Shown piece by piece: positions 43,101-50,578 of a stretch of DNA of 64,000 nt. The notes under the pieces are model-generated. The model was not told the origin of the DNA. It saw nothing but the letters and a program-made list of their open reading frames with translations, and did not search any database. Positions within the stretch are counted from its first letter, which is position 1, and each line of letters starts with the position of its first letter. Position numbers and translations under genes: made by a program. This DNA comes from Gangjinia marincola (GTDB lineage: Bacteria > Bacteroidota > Bacteroidia > Flavobacteriales > Flavobacteriaceae), in the NCBI RefSeq assembly GCF_039523415.1, contig NZ_BAAAFG010000015.1:186001-250000 (forward strand), in the 5' to 3' direction.

Positions 43101-43572
43101 AATTGATCTAAGAGGCAATCTAACCGAAAAAACTAGTTTTGCTGAAAACTTCGTCAATCGAAATTTCGAACTCGACGGGTTCGACTTAAGTCCTACGCTC
43201 TCCTATTTTTTCTCACCCAATACACGTCTTAACTTCACATATAGGTATAAAGAAGAAGATAATCAACGTGCAGAATTTGAAGCCTTAACCCAACAGCAAT
43301 TAGGAGCAACGTTTAATTTTGCTAATAAAGAGAAATATGCCTTAACCGGTGAATTTAATTATATTCTCAATGAATTTGAGGGAAGTCCTTTTTCGCCGGT
43401 AGGATATCAAATGTTGGATGGTTTGCAACCTGATACAAATTATACGTGGAATCTTATTGTTCAAAAAAAATTAACCACCTACTTAGATCTTAATCTATCT
43501 TATTTTGGCAGAAAAAGTGAAGGTTTTGATACCGTTCATACCGGGAATGTACAGCTAAGAGCCTATTTTTAA
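40126..43572 (+). CDS. Large putative outer-membrane beta-barrel protein
   Basis: A 1148-residue protein with a signal peptide ending GLAQQ. The start is ATG 40126; ATG 40165 (MRLYLFLLGLSYCS) is an equally good alternative. I do not recognise a named family. The N-terminal third has a block (SERVFINGILLERGERNDYIIDY-like, about residues 305-330, then AGEIIF) similar to repeats in large surface proteins. Residues about 500-1148 are dense in alternating aromatic strands, and the last residues (NVQLRAYF) fit a barrel terminal strand. It contains an EF-hand-like loop (YNNDGIQQLEEFE). The role is unknown; it is possibly a surface or export component. Confidence 0.8.
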   Translation: MFAGKRKSLTTFCMRLYLFLLGLSYCSVGLAQQEIATYQRTKKAVRDTIQIDSVSINPSFLKVYRDSIVLDTSSYKVDYSKAQLIFFQRPPADSITISYFPYPSFLTETYQLLDPSIIVTDDQNAEKRLKLNRPSEKNNFVPFDGLNTTGSISRGITIGTNQNAVLNSELDLQISGKLNEKVSLRASIQDANIPVQESGYSQSLDEFDQIFIELFSENWNIRAGDVDLIQDQSYFGSFTKKIQGLSMAANIPVKNSSVNMYGAGALVRGVFTRSEFTGLEGNQGPYKLTGPNGELFTLIVSGSERVFINGILLERGERNDYIIDYNAGEIIFNSTYQITSEMRIVVEYQFTDRNYTRVIATGGGRLTNKKWNIGGFVYSENDAKNQPLQQDLTEEQVDVLQTAGDDMQQMVAQSAVPTEFSEDNVLYRKTIINGEEIFILSNDPEDELFNVRFSLVGQGLGNYILIDENAVNRSFQYVAPVGGVRQGNYEPIIQLAAPTRLQLAVINGSYTPTEKTGINFELAGSRNDLNLFSAIDDNDNQGAALKFGIRQNIIDSLDLWSVNAKADYVFIEDRFRSIERLFNVEFTRDWNLSNPLGNQHYVTSGLSAAHPEKGNVIYDYQRLEFSQNFTGNRHLLLGNLKLDSLRVTTNSSYLVSTSDSLSTDFLRTNTQAQYSLKNAWFQAGYELENNQLTDRSIDSLTGISQRFDEYQLLAGIGDSTNRFIELGYRYRTNDSLRDGRLERVNISNNYFLNTQLIKNKKSSLSAQLNFRDLKYASDTLDDDLSLNARMLYNQLLANKIINLTTVYETSSGQVPRQDFTYIEVDPTQGQYTWNDYNNDGIQQLEEFELANFQDEATYVRVLLPNQVFLKSHQNKFSALVTLNFQNWIEEENKLKKLLSHFYNQFSYLIDQRGIRTANNFNLNPFKELEEDRLSVNQNVRNTLFFNRGKQNYTTSYSYISNEATNLLSTGLQESTLQSHQFTFNHKFATSWLIDLRGNLTEKTSFAENFVNRNFELDGFDLSPTLSYFFSPNTRLNFTYRYKEEDNQRAEFEALTQQQLGATFNFANKEKYALTGEFNYILNEFEGSPFSPVGYQMLDGLQPDTNYTWNLIVQKKLTTYLDLNLSYFGRKSEGFDTVHTGNVQLRAYF

Positions 43573-43648
43573 GGTAAATCAATCTCTCGTATCTCCACGA
43601 GTTGTATGAATTTATAGTATATTCATTTCATAAATCAATTAAATTCTC

Positions 43649-44023
43649 ATGAAATATACCTCTTTACTATCAGGCATGGCGTTAATTGTGATGTTAGGCA
43701 GTTGTAAAAGCACTAAAGAACCTACACCGTCTAATGCTGGCAATGAATCCACTATGATGAATGAAAAAAATAAATTAATGATAGAACAGGGCTATCAAGA
43801 AGCTGTATTGAGGGTCAATACAGATAAACAAGAAGCCGAGGGTTGTGCTTACATTATAGCACTGGACGGACAACTTTTAGATCCTATCAACCTGGTAGCA
43901 GATTACCGCAGGTTTCTCCCTAAAGACTCCATGAACATCTGGATTAAGCATCAAAACCTACGTATGGCAAATCGCTGTAATATGGCGAGACCAATAAATA
44001 TCATCGATATTGAGAAACGTTAA
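43649..44023 (+). CDS. Small lipoprotein
   Basis: A 124-residue lipoprotein (lipobox LGSC, Cys19). The first 30 residues of the mature protein are a Ser/Pro/Asn-rich linker. The remainder is a compact domain (GCAYIIALDGQLLDPINL ... WIKHQNLRMANRCNMARP) with two cysteines that could form a disulfide. No family is recognised. It is a single gene between the barrel protein and the T9SS cargo. Confidence 0.7.
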   Translation: MKYTSLLSGMALIVMLGSCKSTKEPTPSNAGNESTMMNEKNKLMIEQGYQEAVLRVNTDKQEAEGCAYIIALDGQLLDPINLVADYRRFLPKDSMNIWIKHQNLRMANRCNMARPINIIDIEKR

Positions 44024-44146
44024 TGAATACGCTGGATTAACAATACCTAAAGAATAAATGTTAAAAATATGGTAATTAGAAATATACGGTGTATTTTTAA
44101 AAACTTTTTTAGAATTTTTTAACCAAAATGTAAAACTATTAGAATT

Positions 44147-47047
44147 ATGAAAACACGATTTCTACTATTATGCTTTCTCCTTGTAGGCCTTATGACGTAT
44201 GCACAGGATGGAGCTAAAAAGGTGGAGTACATAGGTAAGTTAGATAAACCTACCTACGTTCCATCGATTGCCTCTCGAATGGCAGAACATACACCGGCAC
44301 GAACAAAACCTGTTCAGATGGAGGATGGCAGATCAACCCGCTTCCCCAATGTTGTTCCCGGTAAAGGTTCTGTAGGCGATGTATTAGCTGCCAATCCTCA
44401 TCGATTAGCCGGTAAGATACCAACAAAAGCACCAGATTTAGTATGGGACGCTGCATTTTCTAACTCACAACCAACCGATCCATCTTTAGCAGTTGGACCA
44501 AACCACGTGTTTGTGGTATTTAATACGGGCTACGTGATTTATGACAAAGAAGGAAATAATCTGGCGGGGCCTTTTGCACCTAATCCTTCTATCTTTCCTA
44601 ATGGAGGATGTTGTGATTTAACGGTATCGTATGATAATGCTGCTGATCGCTGGGTACTTTCTTTCTTAGGAGGTGGTGCTCAAATTGCAGTATCAGATGG
44701 ACCAGATCCTGTAACCAGTGGATGGAATGTGTATAATATCAATACAATCAACGATTATCAAAAACTATCGGTATGGAGTGATGGATACTATATGACAGAT
44801 CAATCTAATGGTAACCGAGTGTATGCCTTAGAACGAGATGAAATGTTAGCAGGTAATGCAGCTCAAATTCTTGGATTCCAATTACCGGACTTTTCAAATT
44901 TTGGATTTGCTAGTCCGCAGGCATTAAATATTACTGATGATAACATGCCCGCACCGGGAAATGCTCCTATCGTATTCTTTCAAGATGATGCGTATGCAGG
45001 AATCACAACAGACCAAATTAAATTTTGGAATGTACAGGTGGACTGGGATAATCCAGGTAGTTCTCTCATTACTGCACCTCAAGTGATTGATGTGACTCCA
45101 TTTACCTCAATTTTTGATAATGCCAGTTTTTCGAATTTACCTCAGCCAAATGGCGGAGCTCAAATTGATGCGCTACAAGGAATTGTAATGAATCAGGCTC
45201 AATTTAGAAAATTTGCAGGGTACAACAGTGCCGTGTTTAATTTTGTAGTAGATACTGATCCTACCAGTGGTAAACTGGCGGGTGTGCGTTGGTATGAATT
45301 TAGACAAACCAATGATGGAGATCCGTGGGTATTACACCAAGAAGGCACCTATAATGCCCCAGATGGTAAAAACGCCTGGAATGCTAGTTTGGCCATGGAT
45401 GCACAAGGTAACATTGGGATGGGTTATTCTGCCATGAATGGTGTAAATGATGTCTTTGTAGGATCGTATTATACAGGTCGCTTTGCTAATGATCCTCTTG
45501 GAACAATGACAATTGTAGAAGAAGTAATTGCTGAAGGGAATGGAAATGTCCCATCTATTCGTTACGGTGATTATAGTAAAATTGATGTAGATCCAGCTAA
45601 TGATAAAGCGTTCTATTTTATTAATGAGTACATCAATCCTAACAATCAGCGTGCAGATGTTGCGGCACGTTTTCAAATTGCACCTAATTTTAATGATGAT
45701 GTTGGGGTAGTAAGTATTGACTCACCTGCAACCGGAACCTTATCTAATGCCGAAGAAGTTACGGTTACAGTATTTAACTTTGGTCAAAATGATGCTTCAG
45801 GATTTGATGTAACCTTTCAAATTGATGGAGGTGCAGTGGTGACCGAAGCTTTCCCCGGAACTTTGGCGTCCACCGAAACGGCTCAATTTACTTTCACGGC
45901 GACAGCAGATGTGGGTACTGTAGGACAAACGTATAGCATTACTGCCAGCACTGTGTATGCCGCTGATGAGGATAATACAAACGATGCAACTACGGCAGAA
46001 GTGACCTTCTTAGAACCTAATGATATTGGGGTTACTTCTATTGTTTCGCCAGTTTCTGGAACGAACCTAGTAAATAATGAGCAGGTAACTGTTTTAATTG
46101 AAAATTTTGGAGGAGAAGCTCAAAGTGGCTTTGATGTTTCGTACGATTTAGATGGCACAATAGTGACCGAGGTTGTAGGTGGACCACTTGAGTCTGGGGA
46201 TATCTTAGAATACACCTTTAGTCAAACTGCGAATCTTGCAGCTTTTGGAACCTATAATCTATCTGCCACAACTTCGTTACCAGGAGATAGTGATACCTCT
46301 AATGACAGTGCATCTGCAGTAATCACAAATTCAAATTGCCAACCCGGTGCAAACTGTACGATTGGAGATGGTATACGCCTATTTGAATTGGCTAATATTA
46401 ATAATCCTTCCGATTGTTCAACTGGTGGTTATGGTGATTTTACCAATTTAATGGCTGATATTGTTCAGGGAAGTAATGCTGACCTTACGTTAGCCACAGA
46501 CTTTAGTAATCAGTTTGTAACGGTTTGGATTGATTATAATGACGACTTTGTATTTACGAGCAATGAGAAGATTGTTGATAATTTTAACTTACCTTCTGCA
46601 CTTCCTAATACACACACCACTCAAATCAACGTTCCTGTAAACGCACCTATAGGGCAGCATTTAATGCGAGCAAAAGCAAACTGGAATGCAAATGTACCAG
46701 ATGACGCCTGCGAGGAAACTACCTTTGGTGAGACTGAGGACTATATGGCAAACATCTTAGATCTGTTAGGAGTACAAGATGAAGTGTTCAACGACGACAA
46801 CTTCACCTTTATTGAAACTACGCCAGATGTATTTGATGCTACCCTTATCGCTCCAAGTTATGAGAATAAAGTAAACATTACTGTTCATGACATCAATGGA
46901 AAGCAAATCATTAACCACAAAATTGAGCGTGGTGGTGATGGTACATTCTCGTACAACTTAGACATGTCTTATATGTCTGCCGGAGTTTACTTATTTAAAA
47001 TAGGAAACAACGATGGTGGATTAGTACGTAAGTTTATTGTGAAGTAA
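44147..47047 (+). CDS. Secreted multidomain protein with a T9SS sorting domain
   Basis: A 966-residue secreted protein (signal peptide ending MTYAQ). The N-terminal 500 residues form a propeller-like or glycosidase-like region of unknown activity (SQPTDPSLAVGPNHVFVVFNTG). Two CARDB-like adhesion modules follow (about 515-625 and 630-725, each starting NDVGVVSI / NDIGVTSI), then a GEVED domain (about 745-880, WIDYNDDFVFTSNEK). The C-terminal T9SS type A sorting domain (about 885-966) ends GGLVRKFIVK. It should be exported by the type IX system and possibly attached to the cell surface. The substrate is unknown. Confidence 0.9.
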   Translation: MKTRFLLLCFLLVGLMTYAQDGAKKVEYIGKLDKPTYVPSIASRMAEHTPARTKPVQMEDGRSTRFPNVVPGKGSVGDVLAANPHRLAGKIPTKAPDLVWDAAFSNSQPTDPSLAVGPNHVFVVFNTGYVIYDKEGNNLAGPFAPNPSIFPNGGCCDLTVSYDNAADRWVLSFLGGGAQIAVSDGPDPVTSGWNVYNINTINDYQKLSVWSDGYYMTDQSNGNRVYALERDEMLAGNAAQILGFQLPDFSNFGFASPQALNITDDNMPAPGNAPIVFFQDDAYAGITTDQIKFWNVQVDWDNPGSSLITAPQVIDVTPFTSIFDNASFSNLPQPNGGAQIDALQGIVMNQAQFRKFAGYNSAVFNFVVDTDPTSGKLAGVRWYEFRQTNDGDPWVLHQEGTYNAPDGKNAWNASLAMDAQGNIGMGYSAMNGVNDVFVGSYYTGRFANDPLGTMTIVEEVIAEGNGNVPSIRYGDYSKIDVDPANDKAFYFINEYINPNNQRADVAARFQIAPNFNDDVGVVSIDSPATGTLSNAEEVTVTVFNFGQNDASGFDVTFQIDGGAVVTEAFPGTLASTETAQFTFTATADVGTVGQTYSITASTVYAADEDNTNDATTAEVTFLEPNDIGVTSIVSPVSGTNLVNNEQVTVLIENFGGEAQSGFDVSYDLDGTIVTEVVGGPLESGDILEYTFSQTANLAAFGTYNLSATTSLPGDSDTSNDSASAVITNSNCQPGANCTIGDGIRLFELANINNPSDCSTGGYGDFTNLMADIVQGSNADLTLATDFSNQFVTVWIDYNDDFVFTSNEKIVDNFNLPSALPNTHTTQINVPVNAPIGQHLMRAKANWNANVPDDACEETTFGETEDYMANILDLLGVQDEVFNDDNFTFIETTPDVFDATLIAPSYENKVNITVHDINGKQIINHKIERGGDGTFSYNLDMSYMSAGVYLFKIGNNDGGLVRKFIVK

Positions 47048-47067
47048 TAGTTTATTTTATCTAGCGT

Positions 47068-47103
47068 AAAACCCCGATTTCTTAATGAAATCGGGGTTTT
47101 TTT
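47068..47103 (+). terminator. Terminator after the T9SS cargo gene
   Basis: A perfect 14-bp stem AAAACCCCGATTTC / GAAATCGGGGTTTT with a 5-nt loop and a T-run. Its core GATTTC-N5-GAAATC is the same as in the terminator at 28561. Confidence 0.9.
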
Positions 47104-47127
47104 ATGGAACTTATTAAAATCTCTTAA

Positions 47128-48663
47128 CTAAGACATCCACTGTTTTATTTCCAGTGCTTTTTGGAGCATGCCCTTAAGGTCTGCAATGGCTACACGTTGC
47201 TGCTCCATGGAATCTCTGTGTCTAATAGTAACCGTGTCATTTTCCAGCGTATCATGATCTACCGTGATACAAAAGGGTGTTCCTGCTGCATCTTGTCTTC
47301 TATAACGCTTTCCTACTGCATCCTTCTCATCGTACAATACATTAAAATCCCATTGCAAATCAGCAACGATTTGCTGCGCGATTTCGGGGAGTCCATCTTT
47401 TTTGACCAGTGGGAAAACAGCAGCTTTAACCGGCGCTAAGATTGCCGGTAAACTAAGCACCGTCCTGGTTGATCCATCTGCCAAGGTTTCATCCTTTAAT
47501 GCCGAAGAAAATACCGCTAAGAACATACGATCCAAACCTATAGAGGTTTCTACTACATAAGGGGTGTAACTTTCATTAATTTCAGGATCAAAAAACTGAA
47601 GCTTTTTACCGCTATGTTTCTCATGAGCTTTCAAGTCAAAATCGGTTCTGGAATGTATTCCTTCCAACTCTTTAAACCCAAATGGAAAATTAAACTCAAT
47701 ATCTGTTGCAGCGTTGGCATAATGAGCCAATTTTTCATGATCATGAAATCGATAATTTTCTTCGCCTAAGCCTAACGATTTATGCCAGTTTAGTCGGGTT
47801 TCTTTCCAGTACTCATACCATTTTTGATCCTCGCCGGGACGTACAAAAAACTGCATCTCCATCTGCTCAAACTCACGCATCCTAAAAATAAACTGCCTGG
47901 CAACAATCTCATTTCTAAACGCTTTCCCGATCTGCGCAATTCCAAAAGGAATTTTCATCCTTCCGGTTTTTTGTACGTTAAGGTAATTTACAAAGATTCC
48001 CTGGGCTGTTTCAGGACGCAAGTACAGGTCTTGTGCAGTATCGGCAGAGGCTCCTAATTTAGTCGCAAACATAAGGTTGAATTGGCGAACCTCAGTCCAG
48101 TTTTTTGAGCCTGTAATCGGATCTGCTATCCCCAATTCTTCAATGAGCGCTTCTACATCATCTAAATCTTCATTGGTGAGCGATTTACCTAATCGCTCCA
48201 GAATTTCCTTTTGTTGTGTCTTATAGCGTACCACCCTGGGATTAGTCGCTACAAATTGAGCTTCATCAAAGGCTTCTCCAAAGCGCTTTTTGGCCTTATC
48301 AATTTCCTTTTGTGCTTTGAGGTTTAGTTTTTCTGCATAATCCTCTACCAATACATCTGCTCTATATCTTTTCTTTGAATCCTTATTATCAATGAGTGGA
48401 TCATTAAACGCATCTACATGCCCAGAGGCAGTCCAGGTTGTAGGATGCATTAAAATCGCTGCATCCAGTCCAACAATATTTTGATGAAGGTGCACCATGC
48501 TCTTCCACCAGTATTCTTTGATATTTTTTTTTAATTCTGCTCCATTTTGACCGTAATCATATACAGCACTTAAGCCATCATAAATTTCGCTGGAACCAAA
48601 TATATAGCCATACTCCTTAGCATGGGATATTACTTTTTTAAACTGATCTTCTTGTTTTGCCAT
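47128..48663 (-). CDS. glyS: Glycyl-tRNA synthetase, single-chain (alpha2) type
   Basis: Class II aminoacyl-tRNA synthetase charging tRNA-Gly (511 residues). It is the single-polypeptide alpha2 type, not the alpha2-beta2 type of E. coli. Motif 2 lies in ARQFIFRMREFEQMEMQFF. Other signatures include LRPETAQGIFVNYLNV and VVETSIGLDRMFLAV (motif 3). A -7 box ends only 5 nt before the start codon, suggesting a leaderless mRNA. Convergent with the T9SS cargo gene. Confidence 0.97.
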   Translation of the reverse strand: MAKQEDQFKKVISHAKEYGYIFGSSEIYDGLSAVYDYGQNGAELKKNIKEYWWKSMVHLHQNIVGLDAAILMHPTTWTASGHVDAFNDPLIDNKDSKKRYRADVLVEDYAEKLNLKAQKEIDKAKKRFGEAFDEAQFVATNPRVVRYKTQQKEILERLGKSLTNEDLDDVEALIEELGIADPITGSKNWTEVRQFNLMFATKLGASADTAQDLYLRPETAQGIFVNYLNVQKTGRMKIPFGIAQIGKAFRNEIVARQFIFRMREFEQMEMQFFVRPGEDQKWYEYWKETRLNWHKSLGLGEENYRFHDHEKLAHYANAATDIEFNFPFGFKELEGIHSRTDFDLKAHEKHSGKKLQFFDPEINESYTPYVVETSIGLDRMFLAVFSSALKDETLADGSTRTVLSLPAILAPVKAAVFPLVKKDGLPEIAQQIVADLQWDFNVLYDEKDAVGKRYRRQDAAGTPFCITVDHDTLENDTVTIRHRDSMEQQRVAIADLKGMLQKALEIKQWMS

Positions 48664-48668
48664 GGCGG

Positions 48669-48676
48669 CAAAGGTA
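48669..48676 (-). promoter_or_regulatory. -7 box of glyS, next to the start codon
   Basis: TACCTTTG on the minus strand with only 5 nt to the glyS ATG. A TTTC lies about 20 nt upstream in the -33 position. Confidence 0.55.
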
Positions 48677-48740
48677 GAATTTGCGTTTAGATTTATGAAA
48701 TTTCATCTTTTTAAATTTCTAAGTCTAATGTGTTGAAGAT

Positions 48741-48816
48741 GAGACAGGGATTGAACGGCCTGTTTGAGCTCATCCCGCTAATGTGGGATAGCGAGTAGTG
48801 AAAGCCCGGTGTCTTT
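48741..48816. repeat. Dispersed palindromic repeat, copy R2
   Basis: Outer arms GAGACA / TGTCTT enclose GGGATTGAACGGCC, CATCCCGC...GTGGGATAGCGAGTAG and AGCCCGG. The same order of blocks is found at 63207 (R3) and in part at 11866 (R1). A second hairpin (GTCTTTGTGATT / AATCATAAAGAC) follows at 48811-48837. The 242-nt gap 48664-48905 contains only this, the glyS -7 box and the terminator at 48851. Confidence 0.75.
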
Positions 48817-48850
48817 GTGATTTTTTCAATCATAAAGACAGTCTCCCAAT

Positions 48851-48882
48851 AAAAAAACCCTTTAACCATAGGCTAAAGGGCT
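48851..48882 (-). terminator. Terminator after the coiled-coil gene
   Basis: On the minus strand the stem CCCTTTA / TAAAGGG is followed by seven T residues. It lies 24 nt after the stop codon of the coiled-coil gene. Confidence 0.8.
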
Positions 48883-48905
48883 TAAATTATGGTATATGTA
48901 GAAAT

Positions 48906-49787
48906 TTACTTAAGCGTAAAACTTGTGGTGCCTACCATTCTAGATCCTTCAAAGACATTTACCGTATACTTTCCTTCAACAAGCTCTGCTTCTGTAGCGT
49001 TACTCAATACGCACACATCCAGATTGTCGTTCTCGTAAAATACGCGGGATACAGCACTGTAATTAATTACTGCATCCTCAAAGACTTTAGTTAGCTTGTC
49101 GCCGATCAAATCCTGCTTAGGGTTAATGATTTGTACAAAAAGCTCTTTATCACCAGATTCTGCCAGATCATTTGAAAGTAAAGTGAAACAGGTTCTTACT
49201 TTATCTACACGACTATTGTTATTTGTTTCAACAATTTTACCGCTATTACGCACAATCACTCCTTGAGCGCTCATACTGTTGACTTTAACTTGAGAAGCCA
49301 CCGCTACTTTATCTCCTAACTCCTGCGCTTTAGTTTGTAATGAGTCTGATAACATGGTTCGCTCTACCAAACGTGCATTCGTACTATCAATCTCAACTCG
49401 TAGCGAATCATTTTGCATTCCTAAGCTATCCACTACTGCAAATAAACGGTTACGTTCTTTTTTAAGTTTTCCAACCTCATATTTATAGCGATTTAATAAA
49501 TCTAACGTCGCATCCATATCTTGTACAGAGTCTAAAAGAGTAGCAATGCGGTCACGTTGCGCCATCAGCTCATTATCCATTGCATCGTTATCTGCAATTG
49601 CTTCATCATACTTTACGATCATATCAGATAACTCTGATTCAAGATCATCCTTTTGCTGTGTTAGATTTTGTTGTACCTTTTTATTTTCGTTGTAGAAATT
49701 AACGGTTAGTACACCTAACACAACCAGTCCTATTGCCAGGATTCCTATTAGAATCTTAAGGGCATTATTATTTTTTTGTTCAGTCAT
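48906..49787 (-). CDS. Membrane-anchored coiled-coil protein
   Basis: A 293-residue protein with one N-terminal membrane helix (about residues 10-30, ALKILIGILAIGLVVLGVLTV), a long coiled coil (about 33-160, rich in Gln, Glu, Asp and Leu) and a C-terminal beta-rich domain (about 185-293) that should face the periplasm. Conserved-looking motifs are MSAQGVIVRNSGKIVETN and VRTCFTLLSNDLAESG. Homologues in Flavobacteriia are uncharacterised. Divergent from comF and preceding its own terminator. Possibly an envelope scaffold; this is a guess. Confidence 0.72.
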   Translation of the reverse strand: MTEQKNNNALKILIGILAIGLVVLGVLTVNFYNENKKVQQNLTQQKDDLESELSDMIVKYDEAIADNDAMDNELMAQRDRIATLLDSVQDMDATLDLLNRYKYEVGKLKKERNRLFAVVDSLGMQNDSLRVEIDSTNARLVERTMLSDSLQTKAQELGDKVAVASQVKVNSMSAQGVIVRNSGKIVETNNNSRVDKVRTCFTLLSNDLAESGDKELFVQIINPKQDLIGDKLTKVFEDAVINYSAVSRVFYENDNLDVCVLSNATEAELVEGKYTVNVFEGSRMVGTTSFTLK

Positions 49788-49854
49788 TTCAAATTCATTT
49801 ACATATTAAGTGCTAAAATTAACAAAAAGTATTTAACTCAATACCTTTTAATAC

Positions 49855-50538
49855 TTGATTAACGATTTCTTAAATCTACTATTCCCAGCAACTTGTGTAT
49901 GCTGCGAGAAACAACTGGTTACCAACGAAAAGTTTATTTGCACTTTTTGTCGGCATAAGCTTCCGATGGTCGAAATCTACCTAGAAAACGACAATATAGT
50001 AGAAAAAGTATTTAGGGGTAGAATTCCTTTGCAGTATGCTGTAGCGCTGTTTCAATTTGAAAAAAAAGGTTTGGTACAGCATCTTTTTCATGAGTTGAAA
50101 TATCGCGGTAATGATGAGATAAGCGCTTTTTTAGGAAAATGGTTAGGTGAACGCCTTTTGACTACATCCTGGTTACACGATATTGACGTGGTCATTCCTG
50201 TTCCATTACATAAGAAAAGGCTCAGGGAAAGGGGTTATAATCAGGTAGAAGGATTTGGAAAAGAACTTGCCGCTTATGCCAATGCAACCTATATCGATAC
50301 TGTGCTGGTAAAAGATAGGCCTACCTCAAAACAAGCTAAAAAAGGAAGGTTAGATCGCGCATCAAGTTACGAATTGGAATTATTTGCTTTACAAAACCCC
50401 CAGTTGGTGGAGAACAAACATATTTTATTGGTTGATGATATTGTTACCACCGGTACAACCTTAGAAACATGCGCAAATAAGTTGCTATCTGTGAAAGGGA
50501 CCTCTATAAGCATTGCTACAATGGCGGTAACGCTTTAG
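49855..50538 (+). CDS. ComF-family phosphoribosyltransferase-like protein
   Basis: A 227-residue protein with an N-terminal zinc-ribbon (CVCCEKQL...CTFCRHKLP) and a C-terminal phosphoribosyltransferase domain with the PRPP loop LLVDDIVTTGTTLE. The family is linked to DNA uptake (ComF/GntX) but the exact role is unclear. The start is TTG 49855 (MINDFLNLLFPATCVCCEKQ): an in-frame stop lies 6 nt upstream and no ATG fits. Divergent from the coiled-coil gene. Confidence 0.9.
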   Translation: MINDFLNLLFPATCVCCEKQLVTNEKFICTFCRHKLPMVEIYLENDNIVEKVFRGRIPLQYAVALFQFEKKGLVQHLFHELKYRGNDEISAFLGKWLGERLLTTSWLHDIDVVIPVPLHKKRLRERGYNQVEGFGKELAAYANATYIDTVLVKDRPTSKQAKKGRLDRASSYELELFALQNPQLVENKHILLVDDIVTTGTTLETCANKLLSVKGTSISIATMAVTL

Positions 50539-50548
50539 ATTAAATACT

Positions 50549-50556
50549 TACTTTTG
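50549..50556 (+). promoter_or_regulatory. -7 box of the Ig-like lipoprotein gene
   Basis: TACTTTTG fits TAnnTTTG, 22 nt before the start codon at 50579. No -33 element is evident. Confidence 0.45.
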
Positions 50557-50578
50557 TTGCCATTAGTGTAAACGAGGT

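Noticed and set aside
45332..45676. 114-codon minus-strand frame inside the T9SS cargo gene
   Set aside because: Antisense shadow without start-site or domain support.
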